Below are positions 18,868-29,237 of a stretch of 44,053 nt of DNA, piece after piece. Positions within the stretch are counted from its first letter, which is position 1, and each line of letters opens with the position of its first letter. Source of the stretch: Roseiflexus sp. (lineage in GTDB: Bacteria; Chloroflexota; Chloroflexia; Chloroflexales; Roseiflexaceae); contig JAGHYV010000038.1 in the NCBI GenBank assembly GCA_017743475.1, positions 1 through 44,053 on the forward strand, read 5' to 3'. A program made the position numbers and the translations under genes. The notes under the pieces were generated by a model. It was not told the DNA's origin and searched no databases. It saw nothing but the letters and a program-made list of their open reading frames with translations.

Positions 18868-21800
18868 ATGTATCTGCGTCGTCTCGAAATCCAGGGATTT
18901 AAGACATTTGCCGGGCATACCCTGTTCGAGTTTCAGCCTGGCATTACTGCAGTGGTTGGTCCGAACGGCAGCGGGAAGTCGAATCTCGTCGACGCCATCC
19001 GCTGGGTACTTGGTGAACAGCATCCAGGTATACTGCGCTGTAAACGCACTGAAGACCTGATCTTCAGCGGCAGCGGACGGCGGGCGCCTGCCAGTTTCGC
19101 AGAAGTCTCGCTGACAATCGATAACAGTGATCGCCTGTTGCCAGCGCCATATAGCGAAGTGACGATTACCCGCCGCGCAACACGCTCCGGCGATCAGGAG
19201 TACTTCATCAATCGTCAGCGGGTCCGGTTGCGCGATGTGCAGGAGATTGCTGCGCCGATCAATGGCGCCTATGCGATTGTCAATCAGGGTCTGGTCGATG
19301 CTGTGCTCAATCTGCGTCCCCTGGAGCGGCGGCGACTCTTTGAGGATGCTGCGGTGATCAGCGTTTACGAGCAGCGCCGCACTGACGCTGAACGTCGTCT
19401 GCGCGAGACACAGTCAAACGTTGCGCGTTGTGCCGATATTCTCGCGGAACTCGAGCCACGATTGCGCTCACTGAAGCGTCAGGCGGCGCTTGCCCGATCC
19501 CATCGTGATCTGACGGCTGAGCTTAGGGAGTTGTTGCGAGCGTACTATGTCCATCTTTGGTTGGCAGCGCAGACAGAGTGTGCTGCCGCCGAACAAACAG
19601 CGCAGACGCTGGCAGCGACCCTCGCTGTGCGCCAGGCGGAGATGACCGCTGCCTCAACCGATCTTCTCCGTCTCCGGGAGCACATCCGCGCCATCCGCGA
19701 CCGGATTGAATCGCTCCATGCGGAGAGCAGCGCCCTGCACGCGCGCGCTGAGTCGGTGCAACGTGCACTGGCAGTTGGTCAGGAACGACTCGCAGCGTTG
19801 TCGCGCCAGATTGAGGATCAGGAGAGTGCACTGCGTGATTTGGATCACCAGCGCGCTGACCGGCGCACGGAACAGGAAACGATCGCTGCCCAACTTTCCA
19901 GCGCTGAGCAACGCCTGGATCAGGCGCGGCAGGAGTACGCTGCGCATGAAGCGCGTCGCACCGAACGGATCGCTAATCGCGCTGTGTTTCACTACGCGCT
20001 CGATGCTGCTCGTCGCAATCTGGTAGAGATTAGCGCTGCTCTGGGTGTGGTACGATGTCAGATCGCGCAGATGAATGACCAGCGCGATCGTCTGATCCGC
20101 GAACGTGCAATTGCCGGGGAAGCGCTGACAGCCGCCCGCGACAAACTGATGGCGCACCGCACTGCTAGCGTTCAGGCGGATGCGTACGTGACGGCCCTGG
20201 AACAGGAACTGAACGATGCGGCATGTCGCGTTGAACTGGCAATGAGTGCCGTCGAACAGCGCCGCCGACAACGCACCGCTGCCGCTGAGACGCTTGAAGC
20301 GCTGCGTCGGCAGCAGGCAGATCTGGAAGCGCGGTTGGAAACGCTGCGCCGTCTTCACCGTAGTTATGCCGGAACGTTTGCCGGGGTGCGGGCAGCCATG
20401 CAGTGGGCCGAGTTGCAGAACCGATCCGGATTTGCCCTGGTGGCGACCGTAGTGCGTGTGCCAGCAGAACTCGAAACGGCCATCGAAGTGGCGCTTGGTT
20501 CACGCCTGCACAATATCGTCGTCAATTGCTGGGAAGATGCGGAAGATGCTATCGAAGCGCTCAAACGCAGCGGCGAGGGACGCGCAACCTTTCTGCCACT
20601 GGACACGATCCGCTCATGTAGTGCTGACAGGGTACGCCTGCGATCGCTCACTGGTTCGGACGATGGCGTTCTGGGGGTTGCTGCCGATCTTATCGACGTT
20701 GACGAACGCTACCAACCAGTGGCGGAATTACTTCTTGGTCGCACGCTAGTTGTTCGCACGCTGGCAGTCGCCCGGCGCGAGCTGCAGCACATCGGCAGCG
20801 GATGGACGATTGTCACGCTGGCGGGAGAGCAGGTAAGCGCAGGAGGCGCAGTCACAGGAGGGGCAGCAGCGAAGGAGAGTGGCACACTGCGGCGTGAGCG
20901 AGAATTACGCGAACTCCCCAAACGCCTGGAAGCCGTTTCACGTGAGACAGAAGAGGCGCACGTGCGCTATATCGCCGCAAACGAAGCATATGCCGCCGCC
21001 GAACAGTCAGCGCGCGATGCCGAACGTCACCAGCGTCAGATCCAGCGACAACTCGACCAGGCGCGTGTTACTGCGGTGCAGACGCAGCGCGCCGTTGATC
21101 GTGCCGAAGCGGAATATCTCATGTGTCAACAGCGTATCGAGCAGATTGATGCCGAGATGGCTACACTTCTCGATCGCCTGCAATCGGCAATCGCCGAGCA
21201 GGAAGAGTTGATGCAGCGGGAAGATGCAGCGCGCACGCAGGTCGAGCTTCTCCAGGCTGAAGAAGCGGCGCAGCGCACTGCAGATGCTGCCGACGACGAG
21301 ATCCTGGCGCATCTGCGCGCGCCTCGCCGATGCCGAGGGTGATGTGCGTATGGCTCGCGCTATCCTGCACACGGCTCATCAGGCGCTGGCACGTATTGAC
21401 GAGCAGCGTGCGTCACTGGCAGAGCGCATCGAGCACCTGCGCCGTGAACGTGCTGCCCTTATCGATACACTGACGCAAATCGCTGCCGAACATCAGGCAC
21501 TGCTGGCGCAGATCGACGCCCTGCGTGCGCAGATTGAGCCATCGGAGGCGGAGTTAGGCGCGCTGGAACGGCAGCGCGAAGCACACGAAGTGCGCGTGCA
21601 GACGCTCACCGCTGCATTGATCGACGCCGAAGCGGCATATAACCGCGCAATGGTCGATGCCCAGCGTGCGCGTGATCGCCTGGAGACGCTGCAGGAACGC
21701 GCCTTAGGCGATGCCATCGATGTTGAATCCGCTGCTCAATCTTGTGCAGCCCCATCGCCAGATGCTAATGTTGAGGACATGCAGCGACGTATTGATGATC

Positions 21801-22468
21801 TAAAGAGCCGTATCGCTCGCCCGGGGATCATCAATCCGCTGGCGCTGGAGGAGTATGATGAAGCAGCAGCGCGTTATGAGTTCCTGAGCGCCCAAATGAA
21901 CGATCTCCGTGCAGCATCGACAACCCTTAACGAGTTGATTGCCGAACTGGACAAAGCTATTCGCACCCGCTTTGAAACGACGTTTCGTATTGTCGCTGCA
22001 GAGTTCGAGCGCAGTTTTACGAATCTGTTCGGCGGTGGCGAAGCACGCCTGGTACTGATCAATGACAACGGTGACGATGCCGCCGAACAGAACGGTGGCA
22101 AACCTCCCGGCATCGCCACGCTCGGCGTGGAGATTATCGCCCGTCCACCTGGGAAGCGTCAGCAGCATCTGGCGCTACTTTCGGGCGGTGAGCGTGCGCT
22201 GACTGCTGCGGCGCTGCTCTTCGCCATTCTGAAAGCCAACCCGACCCCCTTCTGTGTCCTCGACGAAGTCGATGCTGCCCTGGACGAAACAAATGTCGGG
22301 CGTTTCCGCGAGGCGCTTGCCGGGCTGAGCGAAAAAACACAGTTTATCGTTGTTACCCACAATCGGGGAACAATTGAGGTTGCCGATACCATCTACGGCA
22401 TCACAATGGGTGACGATGGTGCATCGCGGGTGCTCTCACTCAGGTTAGAAGGGGTCGGTGAGAGGTGA
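18868..22468 (+). pseudogene. smc: Chromosome segregation protein SMC, one frameshift
   Basis: The start is ATG 18868 (MYLRRLEIQGFKTFAGHTLF). The full-length product would be ~1200 residues, normal for bacterial SMC. The N-terminal ATPase half has GPNGSGKSNLVDAIRWVLGE; coiled coil, then hinge (~500-650; FALVATVVRVPAELETAIEV, GGAVTGGAA), coiled coil, then the C-terminal half with LALLSGGERALTAAALLFAI and the Walker B CVLDEVDAALDET. The first frame stops at 21342 and the second carries on to 22468. The two join at a short GC run near 21315-21322 (CTGCGCGCGCCTC), where loss of two bases would change ...LRARLADAEGD to ...LRAPRRCRG-stop. Everything else is intact. A real slippage mutation, ribosomal frameshifting or a sequencing error are all possible; SMC is usually needed for chromosome organisation. 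Confidence 0.9.
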
Positions 22469-22599
22469 CGTTCGCAACTATCCGATTGTGCATACAAACA
22501 ATATCTCATTCGCATCCGTCCAAGGTGCTCAATTGCACAGGCGTCAGGGCTTATGGTTGTTCGGTATAGCCTGTGCAGGTGGGCTTCGCCTTGCACGCC

Positions 22600-23025
22600 G
22601 GGGCTTTAGCCCCACAGCTAGTCCGGTATGGCGGCTCTCAATATATATTAGCCCGACGGCTTGAGGCGTATACCGGATTGAGTTCTCAATCTCCATTAAG
22701 CCCAACGGCAAAAGACGCATACTCATTGGTCCACGGCGCGAGATGTATACCGACATTACATTCTCAATTTCTATGAGCTCCATAGGGGTACCGGATGTTG
22801 AGTAGTTCTTACAGAGGTTGAACCTGTTGGACAAGGTTGAACGCTCCTCGGACAGCTGCAATCACCATCGCGCTCTTCGTGCGGCGACCAAAATGAATGT
22901 CGGTCTACACTCTCTACACTCTGCCAAAAGCGGACGTCTCGAGCCACGCGGCAGACCTGGACTAAGGATCAACATATTCGAGAACTGAATTCTCAATCTT
23001 CATCAGCCCCACAGCCAGAACGTTC
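22600..23025. repeat. Copies of the ~48-bp intergenic repeat, with GC-rich hairpin
   Basis: Units starting TCTCAAT occur near 22636, 22685 (49 bp apart), 22763 and 22991. They are accompanied by TTAGCCCGACGGC and GTATACCGGATT variants, the same family as at 1-140. The 22763 unit is separated by a ~30-bp insertion. A GGGGCTTTAGCCCC palindrome precedes the array. Unit divergence and lack of uniform spacers exclude a CRISPR. Confidence 0.6.
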
Positions 23026-23163
23026 GATGTTCGGATCAGACGCCGGGCTACCGGGCGAATACTGGATCTTTAGCCAGTGGACTCTCGCACCACAGGGCAA
23101 GCATCATCGATAGACCGGGTGTTAGTGGATATGGTCGATGCAGCACGAGAAAGTGCCTTGAGT

Positions 23164-23194
23164 GCGCTCCACAAATCAGACATTTGTGGAGCGC
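23164..23194. terminator. Perfect 13-bp stem-loop
   Basis: GCGCTCCACAAAT and its exact complement ATTTGTGGAGCGC flank a 5-base loop CAGAC. It lies alone in the non-coding region ~180 bases before the HAD gene. No T-run follows on either strand. It could be a terminator remnant, an operator for a dimeric regulator or part of a mobile element end. Confidence 0.45.
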
Positions 23195-23374
23195 TCCCTT
23201 GAACACGAAAGAACACACGTCTGGCGAGAGCCGAAAGAAGAGCGCGGCAAACAGGAAATCAACAGCGTGGCATAGACTGTCGTATGAACGGAGCGCGACA
23301 GATGTTCAAGGAAAATTGTCAGAGACGATGAAGTCTATTGAACTATGCAATTCATCAATAAGGAGTATATCACG

Positions 23375-24043
23375 ATGATTACGTTTGGAGCTGCAATCTT
23401 TGATATGGACGGCACTCTGCTCGACAATATGCCACTCTATTTTCGGGCGTTCCGGGTTTTCATTGAGCGACATGGGTTGCAACCACCCCCGCCGTCCGAA
23501 GCGGCACGGTTGATTGGCAGGCGACAGAGCGATATCTTTCCAGCACTGTTCGGGCGGCCGTTGACTCCGGAAGAAATCGCACGCTATAGTGAAGAAGCAG
23601 CGCAGATCTACCGAGACATGCTGACTGGAGTTACCCCATTGCCGGGACTGATGCGATTTCTCGATCTTCTTGAACAGCGTCGAACAAAGATCGGTCTGGC
23701 AACCTCTGCGCCGCAGGCAACTGTCGCACCGACTCTGGCAGCGCTAGGCATCACCGGACGGTTTGCTGCCATCACTCTTGGCGATGAGGTGCCGCGCGGC
23801 AAACCGGCGCCCGACATTTTCCTCGAAACCGCACGTCGCCTCGATCAACCTCCTGATCGCTGTGTGGTCTTCGAGGATTCGCTTGCAGGAATTGCCGCGG
23901 CGCGCGCTGCCGGTATGCGTTGCATTGCGCTCGCTACGACCCACTCTGTTGCCGATCTGCGCGCTGCTGCACCCGACCTCGTTGTTGCCGACTACAACGA
24001 ACTGCTCCGCGCGATGCCGGAACTTATAGTCGAGGAAGGCTAA
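23375..24043 (+). CDS. HAD-family phosphatase, beta-phosphoglucomutase-like
   Basis: The protein is 222 residues from ATG 23375, preceded by AAGGAG; a further ATG in frame at 23345 lacks a ribosome site. HAD motif I is FDMDGTLLDN (D10 nucleophile, D12 acid/base), motif II is GLATSAP, motif III is the lysine in PRGKPAPDIF, and motif IV is VVFEDSLAGIAAARAAGM. A helical cap (residues ~18-85) places it in the subfamily of small sugar-phosphate and phosphoglycolate phosphatases and mutases. The exact substrate cannot be told. It appears monocistronic. Confidence 0.88.
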   Translation: MITFGAAIFDMDGTLLDNMPLYFRAFRVFIERHGLQPPPPSEAARLIGRRQSDIFPALFGRPLTPEEIARYSEEAAQIYRDMLTGVTPLPGLMRFLDLLEQRRTKIGLATSAPQATVAPTLAALGITGRFAAITLGDEVPRGKPAPDIFLETARRLDQPPDRCVVFEDSLAGIAAARAAGMRCIALATTHSVADLRAAAPDLVVADYNELLRAMPELIVEEG

Positions 24044-24371
24044 ACATCGAAGAAAGAGGGTGTCACACCGGCGCTGCCTGCTCAGATGGACGCCGGGGAT
24101 TTATCTACCTGGACGGTCAAAGGGACAACTTGCGAGGTTGCGTGCAGTAAGATGGCTTATCAAGTGCGAAAGGGCAACCTTGAGAGCTGCATGTGACGGG
24201 CACAGCCGATGTTGCGCGTGGAGAGGAAGAAGAGAGTGTATATTTATCGCCGACTGGCAGCGTACCTTATTCCGGGTATAGATGAAAACTTGACATATTC
24301 ACTCCACCGGGTGGAACGGAGTCAACGCCTTCACTCACCTGAAATCCTGTCCTGGCAAAGGATGACACGCC
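24044..24371. other. Intergenic gap, nothing recognised
   Basis: This is ~330 bp between the HAD gene (plus) and the small helical gene (minus), both of which end here. I see no gene, strong hairpin or repeat. Confidence 0.4.
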
Positions 24372-24824
24372 TTACATCAGTACTTCTTTCTTCAACTCTT
24401 CCAGGTTCTTCAGTGCCCGGTCAGCGTTGCGACGCAGCAGTTCATACGTTTCGAGCGATGTGTCGTCTCTGAGTTGTCCCTGGACGATCATATCCGCTGC
24501 CAGTACCAGTACCGTGAGGCACTGAATGAGTTCCGTCGCCGCCGGTGATCTGGTGAGTTGATACTCACGCAAACGGCGCAGCGCCTCTTCGGCCTGACGG
24601 GCGTTCGGTTGCAGCCAGATCAAGAGCGACTGCGATACGGTACCATCCCTGTGTCCCTTGGCAAGCATATCGGCTGTGCTCGCCAGTATGGTGAGCGATT
24701 TATTGAGCTGGCGCATGATCGCCTGGAGTGCTGTACGCATGTGGAGATTGGTGCGCAGATCTGCGGGCGCCGCCTGTGCATGATTGGTCGGCACAACAGG
24801 TAGCACTGGATATGGCTCAATCAT
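24372..24824 (-). CDS. Small helical protein with internal duplication, HisKA-like
   Basis: The protein is 150 residues from ATG 24824 (AGGAG 7 bases upstream). After a ~30-residue proline-rich start, two similar all-helical halves follow: LNKSLTILASTADMLAKGHR with ARQAEEALRRLREY, and LIQCLTVLVLAADMIVQGQ with ADRALKNLEELKKE. The pattern of a helical hairpin with hydrophobic heptads resembles histidine-kinase dimerisation domains, but the phosphoacceptor histidine (HE/HD-L-R-T/N-P) is missing and there is no ATPase domain. It may be a scaffold or partner for a two-component pathway. No operon neighbour is visible. The family name is unknown to me. Confidence 0.55.
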   Translation of the reverse strand: MIEPYPVLPVVPTNHAQAAPADLRTNLHMRTALQAIMRQLNKSLTILASTADMLAKGHRDGTVSQSLLIWLQPNARQAEEALRRLREYQLTRSPAATELIQCLTVLVLAADMIVQGQLRDDTSLETYELLRRNADRALKNLEELKKEVLM

Positions 24825-25157
24825 AATGCTGCTCCTGTCGTGACTGTAAGGGACAGGACTTGTCTTGTCAGCATCATGTTGCGGATGTTCTCCAGTCATA
24901 GTGCGGACACTCTAAGATGAACATTCTGTCATTTTCATTAGTTAGGTAGTATATCGTTTGATCAAGGGCTTGAGCAACATGCCATGAGTCCTGATGTTGA
25001 ACAGTACTTGCACTGGTCCATAGCAAGTTAAGATAGTCTGATCTCTGTTACAATCGTCGTTGACGGTTGCGTGAATTGTTGAAGGATGCAGATAGCGAAG
25101 CAGAACACTGCGAGCAACGCGCGTGTATCCTAAGAACGTCGCGTTGCTCGTGATGCT
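24825..25157. other. Intergenic gap with an 11-bp inverted repeat
   Basis: This is ~330 bp upstream of the small helical gene and the glycosyltransferase remnant. CGAGCAACGCG (25111-25121) and CGCGTTGCTCG (25140-25150) form a perfect 11-bp stem with an 18-base loop, close to the remnant. No gene is seen. Confidence 0.45.
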
Positions 25158-26400
25158 TTGAAGTTGCCAGTCATCGTGCTGATGCTTGGCATGCTTGCGC
25201 TTGCACCGCGCATCATCGGGCTTGCCGATTTTCTCACTACCGACGGAGCGTACCACTGGATCCGTTTTACCGAACGGTTCGATGCAGCAATTTCCGAGGG
25301 TCACTGGGCTGATACCATTTTCGTTGGGCATCCTGCCATCACGATGTTCTGGTTAGGGCGCGCGGGATTGGTGCTCGAACGCACCTTACGCGATATGGGC
25401 TGGATAGGCGCTTCCTCGATGATCGAGCATCTGGCCTGGCTGCGACTGCCAGGGACTTTCCTGCAGGTGGTGTTCGGGGTAACCACCTGGATGTTGAATG
25501 CTGCGCGGGTGTGGTGCGTCCAGCGTGCGATTGTATTGCGACGGGGCAGCGACGTTCTCAAAGGCGCACCTCTGGCGGGATTGCTAATAATGGTCGCAAT
25601 AGAGATCGGTCAGGTCGTCTGGTACCATACTATCTGAGTTACTACAAGTTCGGCAGCGGTGCAGCAGCGCAGCGCATGTTTCTGATCGGATGGGGGGAGG
25701 GCATGGATCAGGTCGGCGCATGCATGGTTGAGTTCACGCCCTGATATCAGGTATGGACCGGTCATCTCAGCGCTCAGACCGACGTTGCAACCGTTTGTTC
25801 CGGTCGATGTTCGTGACATTACCGATCTGGGGAAACTACCGATCAACTATGCTGTTGTCTATCTGGAGTCGATTCAGCGCGGCGCGCATCCTGATATCTA
25901 TCGCCAGTTCGAGCCGATGACTCCCATCCATACAATCACCATATCATGGCATCGCATATGCAAAGATCTACCAGTTGCCGCGCCCGTACCGGCAGCCGAT
26001 CGGCGCGCGCTCCGGCGATGCGATCATGCTCCACGGAGTCTCAGTCGAATATGATCAGAACCATTTGACGGTCACGCCTTCGTAGGGGACGCTGGCGCCT
26101 CCGCAGGGCGATTACGTCGTATTCCTTCAGGTGATCGATGCACAGGGACAGCGGGTTGCCGGTGTGGACGTACCGCCATCTGGCGTTGGCGGGATGCCGA
26201 CTAGCGCCTGGCTGCCGGGGCAGCAGGCGGCTGTGCCACTGCCGCTGTCGCTGCCGCCCGATCTTCCGGCAGGCGAGTACGAGGTTATTCTGGGATTGTA
26301 CGATGCCGATAGCGGCGAACGGTTGCCCGTCAGCGGCAACTTCGATCTGGCGTCCACCGCAATGCGCGCCATCCGGGTGACCACGTTAACGTATCCGTAA
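25158..26400 (+). pseudogene. Decayed membrane glycosyltransferase (PMT/ArnT-like)
   Basis: Fragments in different frames can be joined into one protein. The first, 25158-25637, has a membrane helix, FLTTDGAYHWIRFTERF and GHPAITMFWLG, the first extracytoplasmic loop of PMT/GT-C type dolichyl- or undecaprenyl-phosphate sugar transferases. Fragments around 25635-25930 read LSYYKFGSG, FLIGWGEGMDQVG and ALRPTLQPFVPVDVRDITDL, the usual C-terminal soluble part. The last, 26110-26400, reads GDYVVFLQVIDAQGQRV to YEVILGLYDADSGERL. Most of the membrane region between the first and second fragments is gone, and at least three frame changes are needed. It is clearly non-functional. Confidence 0.8.
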
Positions 26401-26413
26401 AGGAGGACCGGTT

Positions 26414-27547
26414 ATGAAAAAGGCGCTTGTCCTTTCCGGCGGCGGCGGTCGTGGTGCCTACCACGTCGGTGTGATCGAAGCGCTTGTCGAACGAGGCTGG
26501 ATGCAGGATGGCATCGGACCGGACATCATTGCTGGGACCTCGATCGGCGCGATCAATGCTGCAGCGCTCGCATCTAGTTTGACCGTCGCGCAGCTGAAAG
26601 CGCGCTGGCTCGACATGCACACCGAGGATGTGCATCGACTATCGGGCGATCTGCCAGCGGTCAGTCGGCCGCTCGTCCGTTTTTTGATGCGCAGCGTCTT
26701 AACCTCAGAAGTGCACGGTGGCGCAAGTGTCGTTCTGTCGCCCGAAGAGCGTACCATGGATGCGCAGGGATTCCTTGAGCGCATTGGTCAGATGTTCCGT
26801 ACGCGCCCATTTCGCAGTCTGCTCGATACTTCTCCCTGGCGTCACACCCTGAGTCGCTGGATGGACTTTGACCGGATCAACGCGCCGGATGCGCCTGCCC
26901 TGCTGCTGACTGCGACCGATCTCCAGACCGGCGATCTCCGGGTGTTTTGCAATCGACCGCTGCGCGACCACCCGGCTGACCGGATCACTCTTGACCATCT
27001 CATGGCGTCGTCGAGCATTCCAACCGTCTATCCCTGGACTGAGATCGATGGTCGCAAGTATTGGGATGGGGCGGTGCTGGCGAATACTCCGTTAGGACCG
27101 GTGATCGATCTTGCGGTAGGCGATGATGTCGAGATTGTAGTCGTTATGATGACGCCATGGGATGTCGCGCCGGAGGCGATGCGTCAGCAGTTGCAAAGCG
27201 TGCCGGAAGACCTGGTGCAGGCATTATCGTTGACGCTGGATTGGGCGCTGCTGGCATCGTATCGCGCGGCGATCAAGATGCTGCGCGCGTATAACCGACT
27301 GGCAGAGGCGGCGCGAAAACTTGAGCGTGCTGCGCAGCAAACCGGCGACCCGGCTCTGACTCTGGAAGGAAGCATTCCCCGCATCATCGCCGAGCCGCTG
27401 GTCATTGCGCCACAGCAGTTGATGCCGCTGGAATGGATTATCGATTACGAAGAGCGCAATCATCTGGCATTGTTCGAGATGGGGCGGAATGACGCCCTGC
27501 GCGCACTTGACAGGCGCTTGCTCAGTCGGTTGCCTGGCCAGCTGTGA
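26414..27547 (+). CDS. Patatin-like phospholipase
   Basis: The protein is 377 residues from an ATG with AAAGGAGG upstream. It has the patatin Ser-Asp dyad: oxyanion loop SGGGGRGAYHVG (8-19), nucleophile S43 in AGTSIGAINAAAL and D218 in YWDGAVLANTPL. It probably hydrolyses acyl esters of lipids inside the cell, as no signal peptide is present. The C-terminal ~120 residues are helical and unlike RssA-type short members. The PHP remnant begins with a GTGA overlap at its stop, so the two formed an operon. Confidence 0.88.
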   Translation: MKKALVLSGGGGRGAYHVGVIEALVERGWMQDGIGPDIIAGTSIGAINAAALASSLTVAQLKARWLDMHTEDVHRLSGDLPAVSRPLVRFLMRSVLTSEVHGGASVVLSPEERTMDAQGFLERIGQMFRTRPFRSLLDTSPWRHTLSRWMDFDRINAPDAPALLLTATDLQTGDLRVFCNRPLRDHPADRITLDHLMASSSIPTVYPWTEIDGRKYWDGAVLANTPLGPVIDLAVGDDVEIVVVMMTPWDVAPEAMRQQLQSVPEDLVQALSLTLDWALLASYRAAIKMLRAYNRLAEAARKLERAAQQTGDPALTLEGSIPRIIAEPLVIAPQQLMPLEWIIDYEERNHLALFEMGRNDALRALDRRLLSRLPGQL

Positions 27548-28399
27548 TCGACCTGCATATCCACACCAGCGCAACGCCGCACCATGCGACCTGGACGCCA
27601 GACACACTGATGGCAGCAGCAGCACGCGCCGGATTGCAGGCGATCGCTGTTACCGAACACCACGGCAGGCGTTCGGGCAGTGCAGGAAGCGGGTGTGCAC
27701 ACAGGCATCCGCGTCATCTCAGGCGTGGAGATCGATGCCGGTTTTCCCGCGGGGCGGCGTGATGATCGGCTGCCGTTCAAACTCTGGCATCTACTCATTT
27801 ACGGTGCTGATCCGGAACATCCCTCCCTCTGGCGTTGTGTCGTTCCGTTAATGAGCGCAACCTGGCAGATGCAGACGTGTTGCGGCGATACCTGATTGCA
27901 GCAGGTTTTCGACTGCCCGGCATCGACGCGCTTGAACGTCCGCCACATATAGCCGACATTGGCGCGGCGCTTGGACGTGCGAACGATCTTCCTGATCGCG
28001 CGCCAGAGGATGACGATGAGAGTGCCGGGATGCGCTATATTCTGACCCGCCTGCCAGGTATGTATCGACCCCCAGGTGTAGAGGAGATCGTCGTCGTTGC
28101 CCATGAGATTCGGTGGTGTGGCGGTGCTGGCGCACCCTGGTCGCTCAAAGGGCGTTTACGCGATCCCGGCGACTGCTGAAGATATCGCCATAATGGCGGA
28201 GGTCGGACTGGATGGCATCGAAGTCTACTACCCGGCCCATCGACCGGAACAGATAGCGATGTACCATCATCTGGCGCAGCAGCACCGATTACTCATAACC
28301 GGCGGGTCGGACTCGCACCATCCGCACCAACTGCTCGCCCGGTGGCCCGCTGCGTGGTGCCAGGCATTTCTTGAGCGTGTAGGAGCGGTTAGAGGATAA
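27544..28399 (+). pseudogene. PHP-domain phosphoesterase, at least three frameshifts
   Basis: The start is GTG 27544, overlapping the patatin stop by four bases. PHP metal motifs survive in separate frames: IDLHIHTSATPHHATWTPDT and VTEHH at the start, VISGVEIDAGF and LLIYGADPEHPSL in the second frame, LRRYLIAAGFRLPGIDALER in the third, and VAVLAHPGRSKG and ITGGSDSHHPHQLL in the last. Frame changes lie near 27657, 27838 and 28100. The intact protein would be ~285 residues, similar to the TrpH/YciV family that acts on 3',5'-nucleoside phosphates or RNA ends. The reading frame is too broken to give an active product. Confidence 0.85.
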
Positions 28400-28755
28400 G
28401 AATTGAGCGTCCTGGCAATATTATGCAGGAACCCAGCGCATTAGACGGCAGAGTACAGCGTTAGCAGTGTGGCAGCGACTGGCAATTATACGTGAAGAGT
28501 CCTGGAAGTGTCAGGCACCTTATGTTACAAACTGATTACGATTGGCGCTGTGTTGCTGGAAAAGGGTTAAGATATGGTAGAATAGGGGTATCATTAGTGT
28601 GACCTCCGGCGTTTTCGTATATGAGGTGTGGTGACCCTTCAGGAAGCCAGACTTCGGACGGAGACAGATCTTTCCATCTTGATCATACGTCTCTACGGTC
28701 AATCAGGATGGTCGCCAACGGCTCCATGATATGCAGAGCATATGGAGGGGAATGT
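28400..28755. other. Intergenic region before the response regulators
   Basis: This is ~350 bp with no gene. An AT-richer part around 28570-28595 (GGTAGAATAGGGG) may contain a -10, but no convincing -35 at proper spacing is present. Confidence 0.35.
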
Positions 28756-29175
28756 ATGTCTATGACGACAGAACGGTCGCATAACGGCCACAATGCTGAT
28801 ACAGTGCTGATCGTCGAGGATGACGCAGCAACCCGGCGTCTGTACAAGTTCCTGCTGTCGAACGGCGGATATGTCGTTCTGGAAGCCGAAGATGGCGTAG
28901 CGGCAGTCGAAGTGTTACAGCGTCATCGTTGCGACCTGGTGATCACCGACATGAACATGCCGCGGATGGATGGGCTGGATCTGATCCGAACCATTCGGCG
29001 AGATTTTGGTGATATTTATGTTATTCTGATTACCGCATTCGGCACCCCCGATACCCAAAAGCAGGCAATTCGCCTCGGCGCCAACGACTATCTCGCCAAG
29101 CCCTTCGATTTTGAAGAACTCGAGCGACGAGTGCACACTTATTTTCAGAACCGTTCTCGCCCCTCCGCTCCTTAG
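28756..29175 (+). CDS. Stand-alone response regulator receiver protein
   Basis: The protein is 139 residues from ATG 28756 (TGGAGGGG upstream; longer frames lack a ribosome site). A single CheY-like receiver domain has acidic pair D22-D23 in LIVEDDAATR, phospho-acceptor D65 in LVITDMNMPRMDG, threonine in ILITAFGT and lysine in YLAKPFDFEEL. There is no output domain, so it must act by protein contact or in a phosphorelay. A strong terminator follows. The next gene is another receiver protein with HD-GYP output, and the cognate kinase is not in the window. Confidence 0.9.
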   Translation: MSMTTERSHNGHNADTVLIVEDDAATRRLYKFLLSNGGYVVLEAEDGVAAVEVLQRHRCDLVITDMNMPRMDGLDLIRTIRRDFGDIYVILITAFGTPDTQKQAIRLGANDYLAKPFDFEELERRVHTYFQNRSRPSAP

Positions 29176-29201
29176 CATCGCGCTTCCAGGCGATCTGGTT
29201 C

Positions 29202-29237
29202 GACCGCGCAGCAGTCTGCTGACGCGGTCTTTTCTTT
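29202..29237 (+). terminator. Rho-independent terminator of the receiver gene
   Basis: GACCGCG-CAGC, loop, GCTG-A-CGCGGTC form an 11-bp stem with one bulged base, followed at once by TTTTCTTT. It lies 27 bases after the response regulator stop. Confidence 0.8.

Larger units (their letters stand above)
22469..23374. other. Long non-coding region with dispersed repeats
   Basis: About 900 bp contain no gene I can support. The region holds GGGGCTTTAGCCCC (a small hairpin near 22602), the ~48-bp repeat copies at 22630-22790 and 22985-23025, and a 13-bp stem hairpin at 23164-23194. The final bases carry the ribosome site of the HAD gene. It looks like a sink for small non-coding repeats. Confidence 0.6.
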
